Assembly: GCA_027922465.2 (NCBI GenBank)
Contig: BQMF02000340.1
Span: 372,001-436,000, forward strand
Direction of reading: 5' to 3'
Source of the DNA: Turritopsis dohrnii
Lineage: Eukaryota; Cnidaria; Hydrozoa; Anthoathecata; Oceaniidae
DNA length: 64,000 nucleotides
Below the pieces are notes generated by a model, which had not been told where the DNA came from, did not search any database, and saw nothing but the letters and a program-made list of their open reading frames with translations. Every line of letters starts with the position of its first letter. Within the stretch, counting starts at the first letter, position 1. Shown here piece by piece: positions 1 to 12,340 of the stretch. The translations under genes were made by a program, and so were the position numbers.

Positions 1-1295
1 TGTTCGTCAAGAAAGTCAGCCTACCATAACATAAAAAAGGGGCTTTTCTTTATGCTATCGCGGAGATCATTTATGAAGATCTGTTTTTTTGTACGAATAA
101 GCTGAATGATTGTTACTGGATATTTGCCACCCACGTACTCCAAAAAAGTGCATCTACACAATACGAAACTTTAATTTAACCACAGTAAATATAACGAATC
201 CTATAAAAAGATTGTGTATATTGGCGGTAACCAACATATCGTTTGGGCAGCACAAACTAATATATAAAGTTTCTATATTGATCTCCTCAGAATGAAAAAT
301 ATAAATATCACAATAGTAATTACTTAGAAATTAAAGCTCATATCTAATCTAAAAGTTAAAAAAAATACAACATACGTAGGGAGAAAAGAGATAAGCTGAT
401 ATAGCCAGAATACATCCAAAAATTGCTACTAAATATAGTATAAATAGCTGTATAAAGTGCATATGTTGGTGATGTTGGGGAGGAGCTGAAAGGAAGCTAA
501 GCTGAGCTTTAAAAATCCAAAAGCTTCTAAAAATTGACTTCAAACATGCATACACATACAAAATACACGAAGGTCTTTCATATTTAAAAAGGCTTGGAGC
601 AAAAATAAAACAAAAATACCTTTTCTTCCACACACCATGTATTGGCACTGTTTTCATATTTTAAACTTCAAGAAAACTTCTTTCAAAAAACAGAATAACC
701 ACACTGTAATTTAATTTTGTGAACATGATAAGTTCCCAACAGTAATGCAATTCTTTATATAAAATTATAAGCTGTATTAACTTTTTTTAAAGCCATATTT
801 CCATCAAGGAAACTTTTAGCAAACTACACACGTTCTTTTGCTGCCATTTTTAAAACGTTTTGTGGACGATCACATGGCATGGCGAAAATCAGCCAATAAA
901 CTGTCGCTATTGAAGTTAAGGTGGCTATATTAGCACCCTTTCGTAGAAATCGGGCATTATCCACCAATCACGATTGAGACGGCTTTTTTATAAACCAATG
1001 AAATTTAAGAAACAAAAATGCGTAGGTTTGGACAGTGAGATGAAAAAACAGAAAAACAAAGACGATCGTAAAGTATTTCTTGCTTACGCAGAAATCCAAT
1101 AATTAAAAGTATGTTATGAAAGTGTTTTATTTAATTTTATGAAAACATAAAATACTCAGTTTCTTAATTTGTTGGAGCCGAAAACATTCAGTACCGAAAG
1201 TTTCTTTAACGATTTCGAAATCCAGTATATATGGTTTCTTATAAACGGGGTTCTTATAAAAAAATAATACGTGTAGTTGATAAAAGTTTAGTTTT
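1..1295. other. intergenic, no gene recognised
   Basis: AT-rich sequence with only short chance reading frames that lack recognisable motifs. It lies 3' of the minus-strand MADF-BESS gene and must include that gene's 3' UTR. No clear repeat boundary was found. Confidence 0.5.
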
Positions 1296-2296
1296 TTATT
1301 CATCTTCATATTGCATCTCAAAAATTAATTGATTGATTTTAATTTTAACCAGTATTCTTTTTTTCAAGGGCAGATCTTTCAACATAGGGATCAAACTCCT
1401 ACAAAACAAATTATCCTCATCCTTGTCCTCATCAGCCACAGATTTAATTGCTTTATCACAATCAAACAGTGATTTTTCTAAAACACTATCAATGGATAGA
1501 CTTGCTTTTCTTTTTTTTTCTTTACTACAAGTTGATATTGTTGATGGTGAAGGACTGTTCAGTGGTAGTGGAGAGATAGGGCTTAAATCCCCAATGATCG
1601 GTTGAAAAACATTGCTTTCAGTTGGCTTGTTGGCATTCTTATCATGCAAAAACAATAACTGATTAAAGAATTTGCATTTTGGAAGGTCAGTTGCTGGTGC
1701 ACCTGATCGTGTCATCCTGTTGCGTTTATCTGAACATTTTTTCAAAGTATCTTTCAAATTCTTCCACTGCTTTTGAAGAAAGTCAACTGCAAAAATAAAA
1801 TAATTAAAATAAAGGGAGGAAGGCTAAACACATGTTTTGGAAACAGCTTGCACACACCATCTTTTCCAAACATTGTTGCAAGTTTCTTCCAGGCATTTGT
1901 CCTTACGTTTCTGTCTTTATACGTTGGACTATTGAAATCCCATAGACATCGTAATTCCTGAACTGAACTAATGAAAAGTTCTTTATCGAAATCTAAAGCT
2001 ATTACTGATTCTTGATTTTCCTACAAAACAATTAGCTAAGATTTAAAAAAGTGTATGTATAGCAAGCAATCACAACTACCAACAGAGCTGGTTTGTGATG
2101 CATGATAGTTATTATCTTGACTTACATTTACAAGCTCAGGTGAGGTTTCTTCTTCTTCTATTTCATCATAATGCTGTTGTTGTTGACTTTGAAGATCAGG
2201 AATATTAAATGATAGCTGGCCAGAATGCACCAGCTCACTTAATAGGTCTCCAGAAATTCTATAATTTCCGACACGTGCAATTTCTTGTTCAGCCAT
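1296..2296 (-). CDS. MADF-BESS domain DNA-binding protein, three exons
   Basis: Minus-strand spliced gene: exon 1 2296-2126 (donor GTAAGT), exon 2 2022-1854, exon 3 1786-1296. The phases agree and give 276 aa. After an acidic, Gln-rich N-terminus, exons 2-3 encode a MADF domain (Adf-1 type Myb/SANT relative) with the signatures LRCLWDFNSPTYKDRNVR, AWKKLATMFG and QKQWKNLKDTLKK. The C-terminus carries a BESS-like helix (LIPMLKDLPLKKRILVKIK), a protein-interaction motif of this family. MADF-BESS proteins are nuclear sequence-specific regulators. MADF proteins are also the second protein of many PIF/Harbinger transposons, so this could be a transposon passenger. A Harbinger-like terminus lies just upstream at about 2490-2524, but no transposase or matching left end was found. 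The exon structure is inferred from splice consensus and phase. Confidence 0.8.
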
Positions 2297-2429
2297 TTCT
2301 TTTGATTTGTTTTGATGTTCTCACTGAATTTTGTGTGTACTTTGATTGTTTGTCTATCACAAGCGAAATTTTGATAAGCGAAAAAGTTGAACTCAATCCT
2401 ACTCTGTTGACGGCTTAAAATTCGATGAA

Positions 2430-2527
2430 GCGAAATTTTATTGCGCAATCGACTTTTCCAAAACAATAGTGCATCAGCGAAAAATTCGCTTCGCGCGAAA
2501 AATTCGCTGTGTGTAAATCCGCCTTAA
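2430..2527. repeat. possible Harbinger-type terminus
   Basis: The stretch ends in GTAAATCCGCCT followed by TAA, preceded by two copies of GCGAAAAATTCGCT-like sequence. The outward reading AGGCGGATTTACACAC resembles the AGGCTGAAATACACG ends of the Harbinger MITEs at 61-63 kb. Only one end is convincing; the left partner, if any, may be near 925, where AGGTGGCTATATTA matches weakly. Confidence 0.3.
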
Positions 2528-2589
2528 CTGTGGTACCCTCAAGAACGTAGAAATGATCGATAACGAGTAAAATTTAAGGTGTGGCAAAT

Positions 2590-3930
2590 AAAACACGTTT
2601 AGAGTACAGCAACATCGAGATGAAACCAACTCCTTTCAGTTTATGAGAGATTATTTCCACAATAAGTTTGAAAGGATTCAAATGGATACTCATTACCTGA
2701 ATGTGAGACTAAAAGCTTCTGCCAAAAACGGAATTGGTTTAATGTCAACAAAATCCAACACCAATTCATTAAAAAATTAGTTAAAGATTTTAACTGAATT
2801 GAAGGCTCAATTAGGAGATCAGGAAGGATAATCACAAATATTATCTCTTCAATACAAAAGCAGAAAATGTTTAGCTGAAAGACTTAAACATAGTTTAGCG
2901 ATAGCTAGTAGAGGAATGTTTGTCAGATAATTTGGCTATTGTCACTGAGAATAAAAAAGGCATAAAGGCTACTGAAAAATGAAGGAAGGCTGATACCAGC
3001 AAAGAAAAAAAACAAAGAAGGCTGATACCAGCAGAAGGATATAGTATACCTTTTGTAGCCACCCCACAAGACTTTCAGAATAATCAGCGTTACATTATGA
3101 GTATTATTTCGATGAATCTTTAAGAGAATTGATAGACACTGGTAGGGTTGGGGAAGTATCCACCCGGCAACATATTTTAACCCTCTTTTAGCGAGTATAC
3201 AATATACTGATAAGAAGAGGTTGATTTTAGATCTCAGGCACGTAAATAAATATATTTTACAAAGAAAAAGCGAAATTTGACGATTGGAAGGTGATGATTA
3301 AATTATTCAAAACATCTATTGTTTGTAGTGTAAAAGAATCCTTAATTAGAATCAACGCATATCTCCAACCACCTCGTGGTTTGAGTCGCTTTCCAAATAC
3401 ACTTTTCAGAAAATTAAGAAATAATGATTGTTTGGTTGCTTTCGCGTGCATTCGGCACTGTGGTTTGGAAAACTGCCAACTTCGCATGTACTTATATTGT
3501 TACTTCCAGCAGCTCAAAATCACAATTGCAAGTTATTGTTGAAAAAATTATTGGCATGACTAAAGTGAACAATATAAATTTGAAAGTAAATTGGGTTCCT
3601 GGAACACTAACAAAACTGCTGATGCACTCAACAGAACAAATGCTACCGACAATTGATTTTTGGGGTCAATTGACTATAGACAGGTTTGCAGACAATGATA
3701 ATACTAATATATCAAGATTTAATTCAAAATATTATTGTCCCGAAGCATAGGGAGTCGCTTTCCTTAGCTTTTCCTGGAAAGATGAAAGTAATTACGTTGT
3801 TCCTCCTGTACGTTTACTTCCTATGATTTTTGAGTACATGTGGCGCAAGAGGCGTAATTGTTGCACCATTATGGCTTTCATCACCTTTCTGATCATGTAA
3901 ATCGTATCCTGAAGAGAACTAAATTTTATA
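2590..3930 (+). mobile_element. decayed DIRS-like retroelement fragment
   Basis: Plus-strand translation across several frames gives recognisable pieces in the right order. Near 3210-3250 it reads KKRLILDLRHVNKYI, the entry motif of the reverse transcriptase. At 3590-3750 it reads NLKVNWVPGT, then WGQLTIDRFAD and RFNSKYYCP, the RNase H end typical of DIRS-type tyrosine-recombinase retroelements. At about 3770-3810 follows a piece like SNYVVPPVRLLP. Stops and frameshifts separate them and no YxDD core or recombinase is seen, so this is a dead, internally deleted copy. The assignment to DIRS rests on remembered family signatures. Confidence 0.6.
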
Positions 3931-4954
3931 ACGGACTACAGAGTAAATAATAGTCTGAAATGCCTAACAAGTGTGCAATAGGACCCAAAACCGATAGTTA
4001 TTCTTAAAGTAGAGTTCTAGTAACACATTAACCTCTTGATTAGACGGTTCTACTACTTGGTCAAGGAAAAGAAGCCACTGGGCTAAATAGCACGTGTACA
4101 TCTGTTAAATATATTATCTGATAGCTGCTAGGCTAATGATGTATAATGGATTAACAGTTGCTTGCAGAATAAACTAATTTTGTATGCTACCTTACAAAAT
4201 GTTATCATGGCCACTGGGCCGAAACAAAATCATTTTATCATGGATGATTTTTACTCATTTGCTTAGACATTATCAAAGCCAATCAGAATTGACAAGTCAA
4301 AAATACCAGTTTGAGTTTTGTTCCACTCTTATATCGTTCGTTGTCGTTAAGATAGTACAAGGGAGCTGAAACAATCTCAACGGCGACGTCTTTAATACAA
4401 AAGCTTTGTTTTTCTGGTCCGAATCATTTTGAGACACACTGTAGAACAACAAATTCAGCGATATGTAGTTATTGAGTGGCCCATAGGAAGGTTCCAAAAT
4501 GCAACATTCCAATTTGGAAAATTTTATGATTACATAACGACCTGGTAGAGACTTTCAAGTTTAACTCAACTGCCATTAAAAGAGGTCGTGCACAGAATTT
4601 CAATGAAAAAGTAGACTATAAAACTACTTTATCTTTTTTAATATTTGCTTGTTCCTTGCAATTTTTATACCATAAGATAGACCTTTCTACAAGCTTTCTA
4701 GATCTGTTTAATTTAGTCAATGAGTATGTGAGGTATGTTAAGAATGCCAAGTGTTTTCTAGATACCAGTATTGGCTAACGATTGATCTCTTAAAACCAGC
4801 GGACCATTAAGTGCTAGATAAGCAGACATTCCGATAGAATCTGTTTTTTCCTGATGTAACAGATGACTTAACGACGGTTTTGGGATGTCCTCTATACAAT
4901 GTGTTTCAAAACTTTGGCGTCAAAAATTTTCATCGCACTTTTGAAGAAAATGTC
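3931..4954. other. intergenic, no gene recognised
   Basis: No coding signal. Around 4420-4450 lies GAGACACACTGTAGAAC, which recurs at about 36952-36968 beside a related foldback repeat, so part of this is old repeat. Confidence 0.4.
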
Positions 4955-5380
4955 CAATTAATTTTTATAAATTTGTCTTTCTCATGATGTGATTTTTGTA
5001 GGAAATTGAAAAGTAGAAAAAAAGAAAATCGAAAATTGGAAAAACTCATTGATTTCTTAACGATCAATGTAGAAGTCTAACGATAATATCACTTTCCGGA
5101 AACAAAAACAGTTAAGTAACAATTTTTTATCGCTTTCACTTTAACAAATGGTACAAATGTTACGCACGTTTGAAAACATTTTACGTAAGCAATTACTTGA
5201 AAGTCTCAGTAGTCACATAATCGCATAAAAGATTTTGCATCTTTAAACAATAATGGTACGGTTGTTAACTTTATGCCTTAATTGATCGTTAAAATCTTAA
5301 TGAGTTTTTCCATACTTATTTTTTAATTTTCCTGCAAAAACTAAATCACGAGAAAGATCAAAAATTAGGGATTCCATCGA
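4955..5380. repeat. foldback (long inverted repeat) element, copy 1
   Basis: The left arm (about 4970-5075: CTTTCTCATGATGTGATTTT, then GGAAAAACTCATTGATTT, then AACGATCAAT) is matched in reverse complement by about 5283-5375 (ATTGATCGTTAAAATC, GAGTTTTTCC, CTGCAAAAAC, GAGAAAGATC). The arms are imperfect and about 100 bp long. A diverged relative lies at 36955-37345. No protein is encoded. Confidence 0.55.
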
Positions 5381-5990
5381 TATAAACTTTATAAAAATTA
5401 ATCAAATTAATTAATTAATGTTATTAAAATTAATTGGATATCATCACAATTTATGTAAATTGTAACATAGCACTGATGATGTTGTTTTAACGAAAATCTT
5501 CTGCTTCATTTTAAAACTTGTTTTTTCTTTATTTATTTCATATAAGGATTCCATTGGTATATAATTTGTAAGAATAAATTGGATATTTACTTTAGAAACT
5601 GCCGTAACAGTTTTTGTTGCCAAATTTTTGAAACACACCTTACTTACTATTATTTACCTCTAACTCAATAGGGCATGACATGTACAATATGCCCAAGAAA
5701 AAAGAGAAGCCGACTTTAAAACTAACTTTTTAAATACTTGCTTGTTCGTTAAGATTTTTTCCGAGATTTTTAAGAATGTATAATTTAGTCAACGAAAATA
5801 AATATTTCAGAATATTTGATTAAAGCTGCTTACCATATTTCCTCTTTTAAGCACCCTTTCTTTAAGCGCCCTCTCTAATAACAAAGTGATTTTTCGTCAC
5901 TTTTTTCGACACGGGATTTGCGCACATCATTTTAGGTTAGATGAGGTAAAAGTCTTTACCCGGGTTACTAGTATTTATATATTCATGAAA
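5381..5990. other. intergenic, no gene recognised
   Basis: No gene seen. At 5840-5885 is a piece of the AAGCGCCCTCTCTAATAA type that also marks the MITE ends at 48.3 and 48.7 kb. Confidence 0.4.
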
Positions 5991-5994
5991 GATT

Positions 5995-6975
5995 ATAATT
6001 TCAACATAAATATTAGTACATAGCCGCCAAGGCAGCGTCGGTTATCGCCCATGTTCAGCCTGCCTTATGTCACCTCCCAAAAAGTTCACGAAACATAGAA
6101 TTAATTGACAATGGAAAGTTTTACCATCTTGTAGAGCTCGAAATTCTGAGCAAGAAAATGCCCATGTTCAGCCTGCCTTGAATTCACGAAAATTGAAATT
6201 AAGTATTTGGCAATAATAAGTTTCCCCATGTTTTAGAGCTCGAAAAACTGATCAAAAAAATGTATGGGATAGTTTTGCTACGACCAACCGTTACGGAGAT
6301 ATCGTTGATCAAAATTTTGATGACGACACGCACGTGTCCCCCCAAACCAATTAGACCCAAATTTCACAACTCAATCTACCATTTTGCGTGACTTACAAAC
6401 AAACAAACAGACAAACAGACAGACAGACAGACGGAGAATCGGCTATTAATATATAGACTAGCCGCCAAGGCGTCGTCGCTCGCCGCCCATGCTAAGCCTG
6501 CATTGACTTCACGAAAAATAAAATTAAGGAATTGGCAACTGAAAGTGCACCCATGTTGTAGAGCTCGAACAACTGATCAAAAAATGTATGGGATCATTTT
6601 GCTACGATCAACCGTTACAGAGATGTCATTGATCAAAGATCTGGATGACGTCACACGCCCCTCCCACCAAAAAATTCGGCCCAAAGTTTTCGTCACCCTG
6701 TCACTTATATCGCGGACCCCAAAAAACGTCAGTTATCCCTTATTAGTTACCGAGATAATTTTCCCTAAACGTCACGTTCGATTGGGGATGCAATGCATAG
6801 GTTTCCAACTGACGTCGGACACAAAAAAAGAATTAATCTCTCTAACAACTTAATCTACCATTTTGCGTGACTTACGGACAAACAAACAAACAAACAAACA
6901 AACGGAGAATTGGCTATTAATATATAGACTAGCCGCCAAGGCGGCGTCGCTCGCCGCCCATGTTCATCCTGCATT
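5995..6975. repeat. three consecutive copies of an interspersed repeat
   Basis: The head sequence TAGCCGCCAAGGCGGCGTCG (with small changes) followed by CGCCCATGTTCAGCCTGC recurs at about 6021, 6460 and 6929. The first two copies end in a (ACAAACAG)n or (ACAA)n run followed by CGGAGAAT(C/T)GGCTATTAATATATAG, and the next head follows directly. Internal motifs such as TTGTAGAGCTCGAA and AAAAATGTATGGGAT are shared. Fragments of the same family occur at 16100-16140 and 39940-40020. This suggests tandem or nested insertions of a SINE- or MITE-like element; no RNA polymerase III boxes were identified. Confidence 0.65.
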
Positions 6976-7942
6976 TTATCACCATCTGCTCCAAATTATT
7001 GCACTTAAAACCAGCGATAAGACTTCCTTTGCTGCTGGCTTTATCGCTAAATAAAGCTCGTTTGCACGTGAAGAGAAATACGATTCTGGTGTTTCAAATC
7101 TTGCATGTTCTTAACTCAGCTGTTTATTGTCGCGGTCGCATTTAAAATGTCAGCAGACTTTCTTGCTTTACACAATGCATTCCGAACGTGAACTTCACGT
7201 GGTTTTTCTCTACAATTTTAAACCAATAAAATATCAGTTTAATAATACACTAAAAACGCAGAGAGAAAAATCTTTTCAACTTATTATTAGCTTTTGTTTT
7301 ACGTTCTCTAACATGGGTGCTGTCAGAAGTAGGTGAAAAAATGGTTTCTCTTCTTAAAAAGATCACACGGAAGGAGAGAAAAATGCATGTGCTAAATGAA
7401 TGAAGTGAATAAAAAGCGTTCGATCAGATTAAAATAGATTAAAAGAAATCGATTAAAAGAAATTAAGACAACTATTAAGACAGAAGCAAAAAAATATTTT
7501 GTTTCATGAAAAAGATATTTTTTTTTTACCTATCGGTTTTTTTTGATTCCTCGAAAAAAAGTTCACCCGTCTCAGACAGTCAGGCAAGCGTTAGGATACA
7601 ACACTGGCAAACCGAACATGCTGCCACGTTCTGCCACTGCTTCTTTTTGTCCAAAATGTTTAATCAGTTAGTTAAACTGACCATTAAACATTTAATTACA
7701 TTTTTCCAAGACATTTTCCTTATCTATTCAAAAACCACTTTTTCATTTTTCACAAAAACAAAGAACTTCAAAATGGCTTTCCAACGATGTAAAAATCATT
7801 TTGAAATTCGGTATATTCATTTAAAAAAACAGCTTTAAAATTTCCATTTCCAACATTACGAAACACACTATACTTAAAACTTCCTAAAGGTTTCATCAGC
7901 AGAACAAAAGATAATTACATCATTTAAAAGTCATAAGCATTA
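6976..7942. other. intergenic, no gene recognised
   Basis: Short open frames here (for example around 7506-7838) have AT-rich, low-complexity translations without motifs. Nothing supported. Confidence 0.4.
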
Positions 7943-8275
7943 AGGCCTGTTTCCACTTAAAAAAAACTTCAGCGAAATACGTAAATGTTCGATTAAAAAC
8001 TTTCGCTCATTAAAAAAACTTTTTCCACTTAAATTAAAAAAACATAACAATTTTTTGTGATTTTTTATTTGTGAGGAAGAGCGGGAAAAATAAACAACAA
8101 AGCCGCAGTCTGATTGGTCGAATATTTCGATATAAAAAAAGGTGAACTTTTTTCAACTTTTGTCGAAAAGAAATATTTTGCAGGAAAAATCAATTTGAAC
8201 CTACTGCGCATGTTCACTTCAAATATCGATCGAAATATTTCGCATTTCGCTCATTTTTAAAGTGGAAACGGGCCT
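7943..8275. mobile_element. Harbinger-type MITE (333 bp)
   Basis: Terminal inverted repeats AGGCCTGTTTCCACTT and AAGTGGAAACGGGCCT bound a non-coding 333-bp unit. It is flanked by TTA at 7940-7942 and 8276-8278, a 3-bp duplication of the TWA kind used by PIF/Harbinger elements. It ends about 180 bp upstream of the first GPCR start codon. Confidence 0.7.
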
Positions 8276-8337
8276 TTATTAACCTTTTTATTCATCATAA
8301 TCGCATTAATCTTGTGTAACAAAGGCCTCATAATTAC

Positions 8338-10064
8338 AAGCAATTAACAGGATGTCACGATAACATTTTACTTACAAAAAAACAACAACAAACGACTTAT
8401 GAATATTTTTGCCTTAACGTTCTGTTGAGAGAGAACAGTTGTTCACTGGTATAACATGTTGATGACAAACAACAATTCAAACCCTACACCAAATCCCGTT
8501 TGGTGCTTAGCAGACGTTATCGTACAAAAAGATGAACGACATTCGTTATTTATTGTCAATTCTATCATAATGGTAATGATCGTGATCGTAAATTCAGTAA
8601 TGGCTTATGGTCAATTTAAAATACGAGCCTACGAGAAGAGGATTGGACAGTTGTTCATGTGCTTGGGTTTTAGTGATTTATTTTTGGGTATAATTGCCAC
8701 ACCACATAAACTTTTCGTTTTGTCAAAAAGCATTCCTTCGTGTGATAACACAATTATTGATCGAGCACTTTTTATGTCTATTAAGTTTACGTCAGCAACA
8801 ATCGTGCTTCTGATTGCTACCGATCGGTTCGTTCATATCGTATTTGGTGCATTCTACACACGACACATCACAAAGAAAGTGTTCGTTTCATCTGTTGCTC
8901 TTAGTGTCTTGTCTGCCATAACAATTGGGATAGTTGTCAGTATCTTAAAGCTTTATATCCAAGACGATCATTCATCGACAAAGACCCTATTACGATTTAT
9001 TGGCTCTCTGTTTATGTCAATAGCGATTGGTGGACTGGTCATGAATATGCTGCTGACGTTTTATGTTGTAAGGAATGCGAGAAATATACAGAAAACCAGT
9101 GACTCACAAACGTCTACCAGCGTACATCAAAAGGCTACTATCACAGTTTGTATCGTCTCACTTCTGCTTGTGGTGACATACATAATTCCCGGTACTTATT
9201 TTCTATATATTACGCACACATCAGAGAACAGTACAGTCATCAAGAAAACGGATTGGATGATTGTTCCTGTATTTGTGAATTCATTTTCAAATTCCTTAGT
9301 TTACGTATGCCGGAACGATAAGATCAAGAATTACTATCGACAGTTATTTTGTGGTAAAACATCAGAGGCGAGGGATTTAACAAGTGTATCATAGTTTTCA
9401 TGCAGGATTCCCTATCTGAGCCATAATGAAATTTCTAGCCAATAAATATAAACTGTTTCCGACAGCGTATGGCCATGCACTTTTTTATGTCATCGTGTTA
9501 ACAGAGAGATTGACAAACATACAAACAAGTTGGTGATAGCAACTGATTCACCAACTATCAGATGCTGTAGCAATCCTATTTGATAGAAACGACCAAGGTG
9601 TATAGTCCGAAGCAAGTCAAACATTCACTGCCACAAAGCGCATTGTTATTGAAATAGTGTGGATGTTTATAAAAGTGATCTGAAATCTTTTTGTATCAAC
9701 TATTTGTTTCCAAATTGCATTGATCAGGTTACATATATGACAAATGTGACAACAGAGATTAGACAATAGAAATGCATTTATAGTCCTGTAACATTTCATG
9801 TATGTGTCTCTGCATCTGTCCAATTTATACATCTGTCTAATGTATATATCCGTCCATTGTATGCATCCATCCAATGTATGCATCTGTACAATGCATGCAT
9901 TTGTGCAATGTAATTTTTAAGTTTATGAGATGAATAGCAGGTAATATATATATATCAATATTTTACATTGATTGCTATATGTATATTTTTGTAAGACTTG
10001 AAGCAGATGCTTTCTCTAAAAAGAGTACAACACATTTTTAATATTTTCCTTGGGCTTTCTTTTC
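8338..10064. repeat. left arm of inverted GPCR duplication
   Basis: From about 140 bp before the GPCR start to about 670 bp after its stop, this stretch matches 33562-35285 in reverse complement. The shared 3' flank includes GAGTACAACACATTTT and CCTTGGGCTTTCTTTTCTTT. The arms carry many substitutions and small indels, so the event is not recent. At 9780-9910 lies a run of CATC(T/C)(A/G)TCCAATGTAT-like short repeats, also present in the other arm. Confidence 0.8.
8456..9394 (+). CDS. class A (rhodopsin-family) G-protein-coupled receptor
   Basis: Intronless 312-aa receptor for the plasma membrane. Seven hydrophobic segments lie at about residues 31-53, 65-86, 104-126, 142-164, 180-204, 227-250 and 267-284. 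Class A landmarks: Asn46 in TM1, Asp74 in TM2 (GFSDLFLG), Cys96 before TM3, DRF at 123-125 in place of DRY, Pro245 in TM6, and NSLVY at 279-283 in place of NPxxY. The N-terminus has an N-glycosylation sequon (residues 6-8) and no signal peptide. The second extracellular loop has no cysteine, so the usual disulfide to TM3 is absent. Cys299 after helix 8 could be palmitoylated. A diverged sister gene lies inverted at 34225-35163. The start was chosen because both copies share the ATG and the 5' sequence before it. The ligand is unknown; small cnidarian-style receptors of this shape are often orphan. Confidence 0.9.
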   Translation: MLMTNNNSNPTPNPVWCLADVIVQKDERHSLFIVNSIIMVMIVIVNSVMAYGQFKIRAYEKRIGQLFMCLGFSDLFLGIIATPHKLFVLSKSIPSCDNTIIDRALFMSIKFTSATIVLLIATDRFVHIVFGAFYTRHITKKVFVSSVALSVLSAITIGIVVSILKLYIQDDHSSTKTLLRFIGSLFMSIAIGGLVMNMLLTFYVVRNARNIQKTSDSQTSTSVHQKATITVCIVSLLLVVTYIIPGTYFLYITHTSENSTVIKKTDWMIVPVFVNSFSNSLVYVCRNDKIKNYYRQLFCGKTSEARDLTSVS

Positions 10065-12340
10065 TTTTTATGTATTACTGAAATATTTTATACTTTGTGT
10101 ACTGTTGGTAAAATAAGTGAACCATTTCAAAATTCAAATATTTAAACGTTGGGTTTTCTTGAAGGTTTTCACTCAACAGCTCTTGTGCTTTTAGAGAGGA
10201 GCAAACGCATAGATGGCTGTCTAAGTAACATTTTGTTTATGATTACATATGTTCTTTTCTCAATAATTTGGAAATGCTTTAAGATGAAACGTTTATGATC
10301 TATAGTTATTGACGACTGACGTTTTCAGGCATCTGGGTAGGTAATTTAAATTCACTTTTAATAAGAAATTCACAATTCCTTGATATACACTTATACTTTA
10401 TGATTATGTGTATAAGTACTTTGCAATATGTAAGAGTTTTTGAATCATATTAATAAGTGGGTGCATTTATAATTTTTATCAGAAGCATTACATTTCGGCA
10501 CAATTTACAATTAGAACTTTTTTTTTATACCTGATTAGATAGAATGTTTTTATCTCATCTTTGTTGCCAAAGTTGGATAACCTTAGTTTTTGTTCTTACC
10601 CTACAGCTAGACAATTTGTGTAGTTACTTTGACAAAAAAGAAGAAATAATTGGTTCTTTTATATCTGTTTTTGATATACTATTAAACTCTCTTGACTGTA
10701 TTCAGTTATAGATTTACAGCTGTTTAATTTGACTTGGTTCGCAAAATTTAAACTTGTAGCAGAGCATTTACTTAAGCCATTTTTATATATTTCCCCGAAA
10801 TATATGTTAAAAATATATGTTAAAACCGGCATTTCCTTCTCCTTCTTCTCCTTTTCGTTCACTTTTATAGCGGCGGTTCAGTATTGAATTTTCACCTAGC
10901 CGCCAAAGTAGATAAGAATAGAGGCTAGTCTACAGTGAAGTAGTGCGCCATTTTTTTTCAGTCAGTGCAGATTGTCAGTAGAAGACTTTGCTTTTCCTGC
11001 CAGCTTTTAAAATGATTCAAAAGATAAAAGGTTGTTAAATGATGGAAATAATCGTTTTAGTTCAGTGTTGTTATGAAAGGTTTTGTAAAAACTTTTTAAT
11101 GAACATGTAAAATACAGAAAAAAATTGTTTTGTTTTGTTGATAACAATAATGCTATGGATGATTGGTTGGTAGTTAAATGTTTGGAACAGCAAAACATTG
11201 AAGCTGTGATTTCAGCGCAAAGACGAAAATTCATTATCAATACAGGCTGAAGATTTATTTATATTTTACATCCTGATTTGACATGATAATGTATATATAC
11301 AGAATGTATAGCCAAACTGAACTGACACAGCACGCACATGATGTACAGCCACCACAAGGGAAACCTTTTATACGTGCAGAACAAGTAGTTCAACCAATTA
11401 TGTTAATTCAAAGAATACATTACAAAAACAGCAAGTAAAAACGAGATGTCGTATATGCAATAAGAATTCCAGAAAACAAATTACGTACAATATTTTTATA
11501 CACAGGATAGAGACAGATAATAACTAGAAAGAACCTGGTTGAATGCGCTTCCCTGGCCTGGATAGGCTGGAAACTATGGATTAATTCCATGGTCACGCAT
11601 ACTGTTTTGATACTGTATTATGATATTTTATTTTGTAAAAAGTATATATATAATAAGGGGCGGCACTTGAGTTGAGCGTGTGTGCGTGTTGGGCGTTTGC
11701 ATTTATCAGCCGTGCTGGATCTCAGATTTGCACGTTGCCTTAACTGTTCAAACTGAATTCACAACCAGTTTCTGAAATTTGAAAAGTAAGCGAAACAATG
11801 ATGTTTTGAAAAAATCAGGTTCGTGCTAGAGAAAACACGAATAGGATAGTCTTCTTGATTGGTCAAACCATGCATCATCCGGGTCTTTTTGGTCATTTCC
11901 CGGCCCATTTCCCCTCACGTGTTATTTCCTTCGAGGAAAAAAAGTCAACGCAAGTCAAGACGAAGAAAAAACAAGTAAGTTCATCAGTGAAAAAGATTTC
12001 TGTGTTTGGCAAACTTAGAAATAACACACTTACTTCCATATTTTGTGGAAGACCTTCCTCTCCGAAGGAACAGACACTTCCCTTTGTGGAAGAACAGATA
12101 CTTCCCTTGTGGAATATCAGAAATCCCTTTGGGAAACAGATTCAAAACAAACTACGTTGCTATGATGCAATGGTTGCAAAATTTACCACATTTTTTGAAT
12201 TCGAACAGGTTTTTTACCTGCCACCTACTCATGTGCTATTGATAGTTTCTTGGAAATATGGTTAAGAACTATTTCAACTGTTTTCACAAATGGAAGGACT
12301 GATAGTTGTATCTTAAGTTTGCTAAACACAGTAAAGCTGT
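10065..12340. other. intergenic, duplicated non-coding pieces
   Basis: No gene recognised. About 10105-10160 matches 35868-35935 on the same strand (shared TTCAAATATTTAAACGTT). About 11565-11640 (ATTCCATGGTCACGCATACT) resembles 60825-60885, so it is a fragment of a dispersed repeat. Two overlapping open frames at 11855-12265 have no recognisable motifs. Confidence 0.4.

Noticed and set aside
7506..7838. 110-aa Phe/Lys-rich frame
   Set aside because: AT-rich composition only; no conserved features, signal sequence or repeat in the window.
11855..12265. 136-aa open frame upstream of the Helitron fragment
   Set aside because: No recognisable motifs and overlapped by another open frame; TTCC-rich repeats explain the openness.
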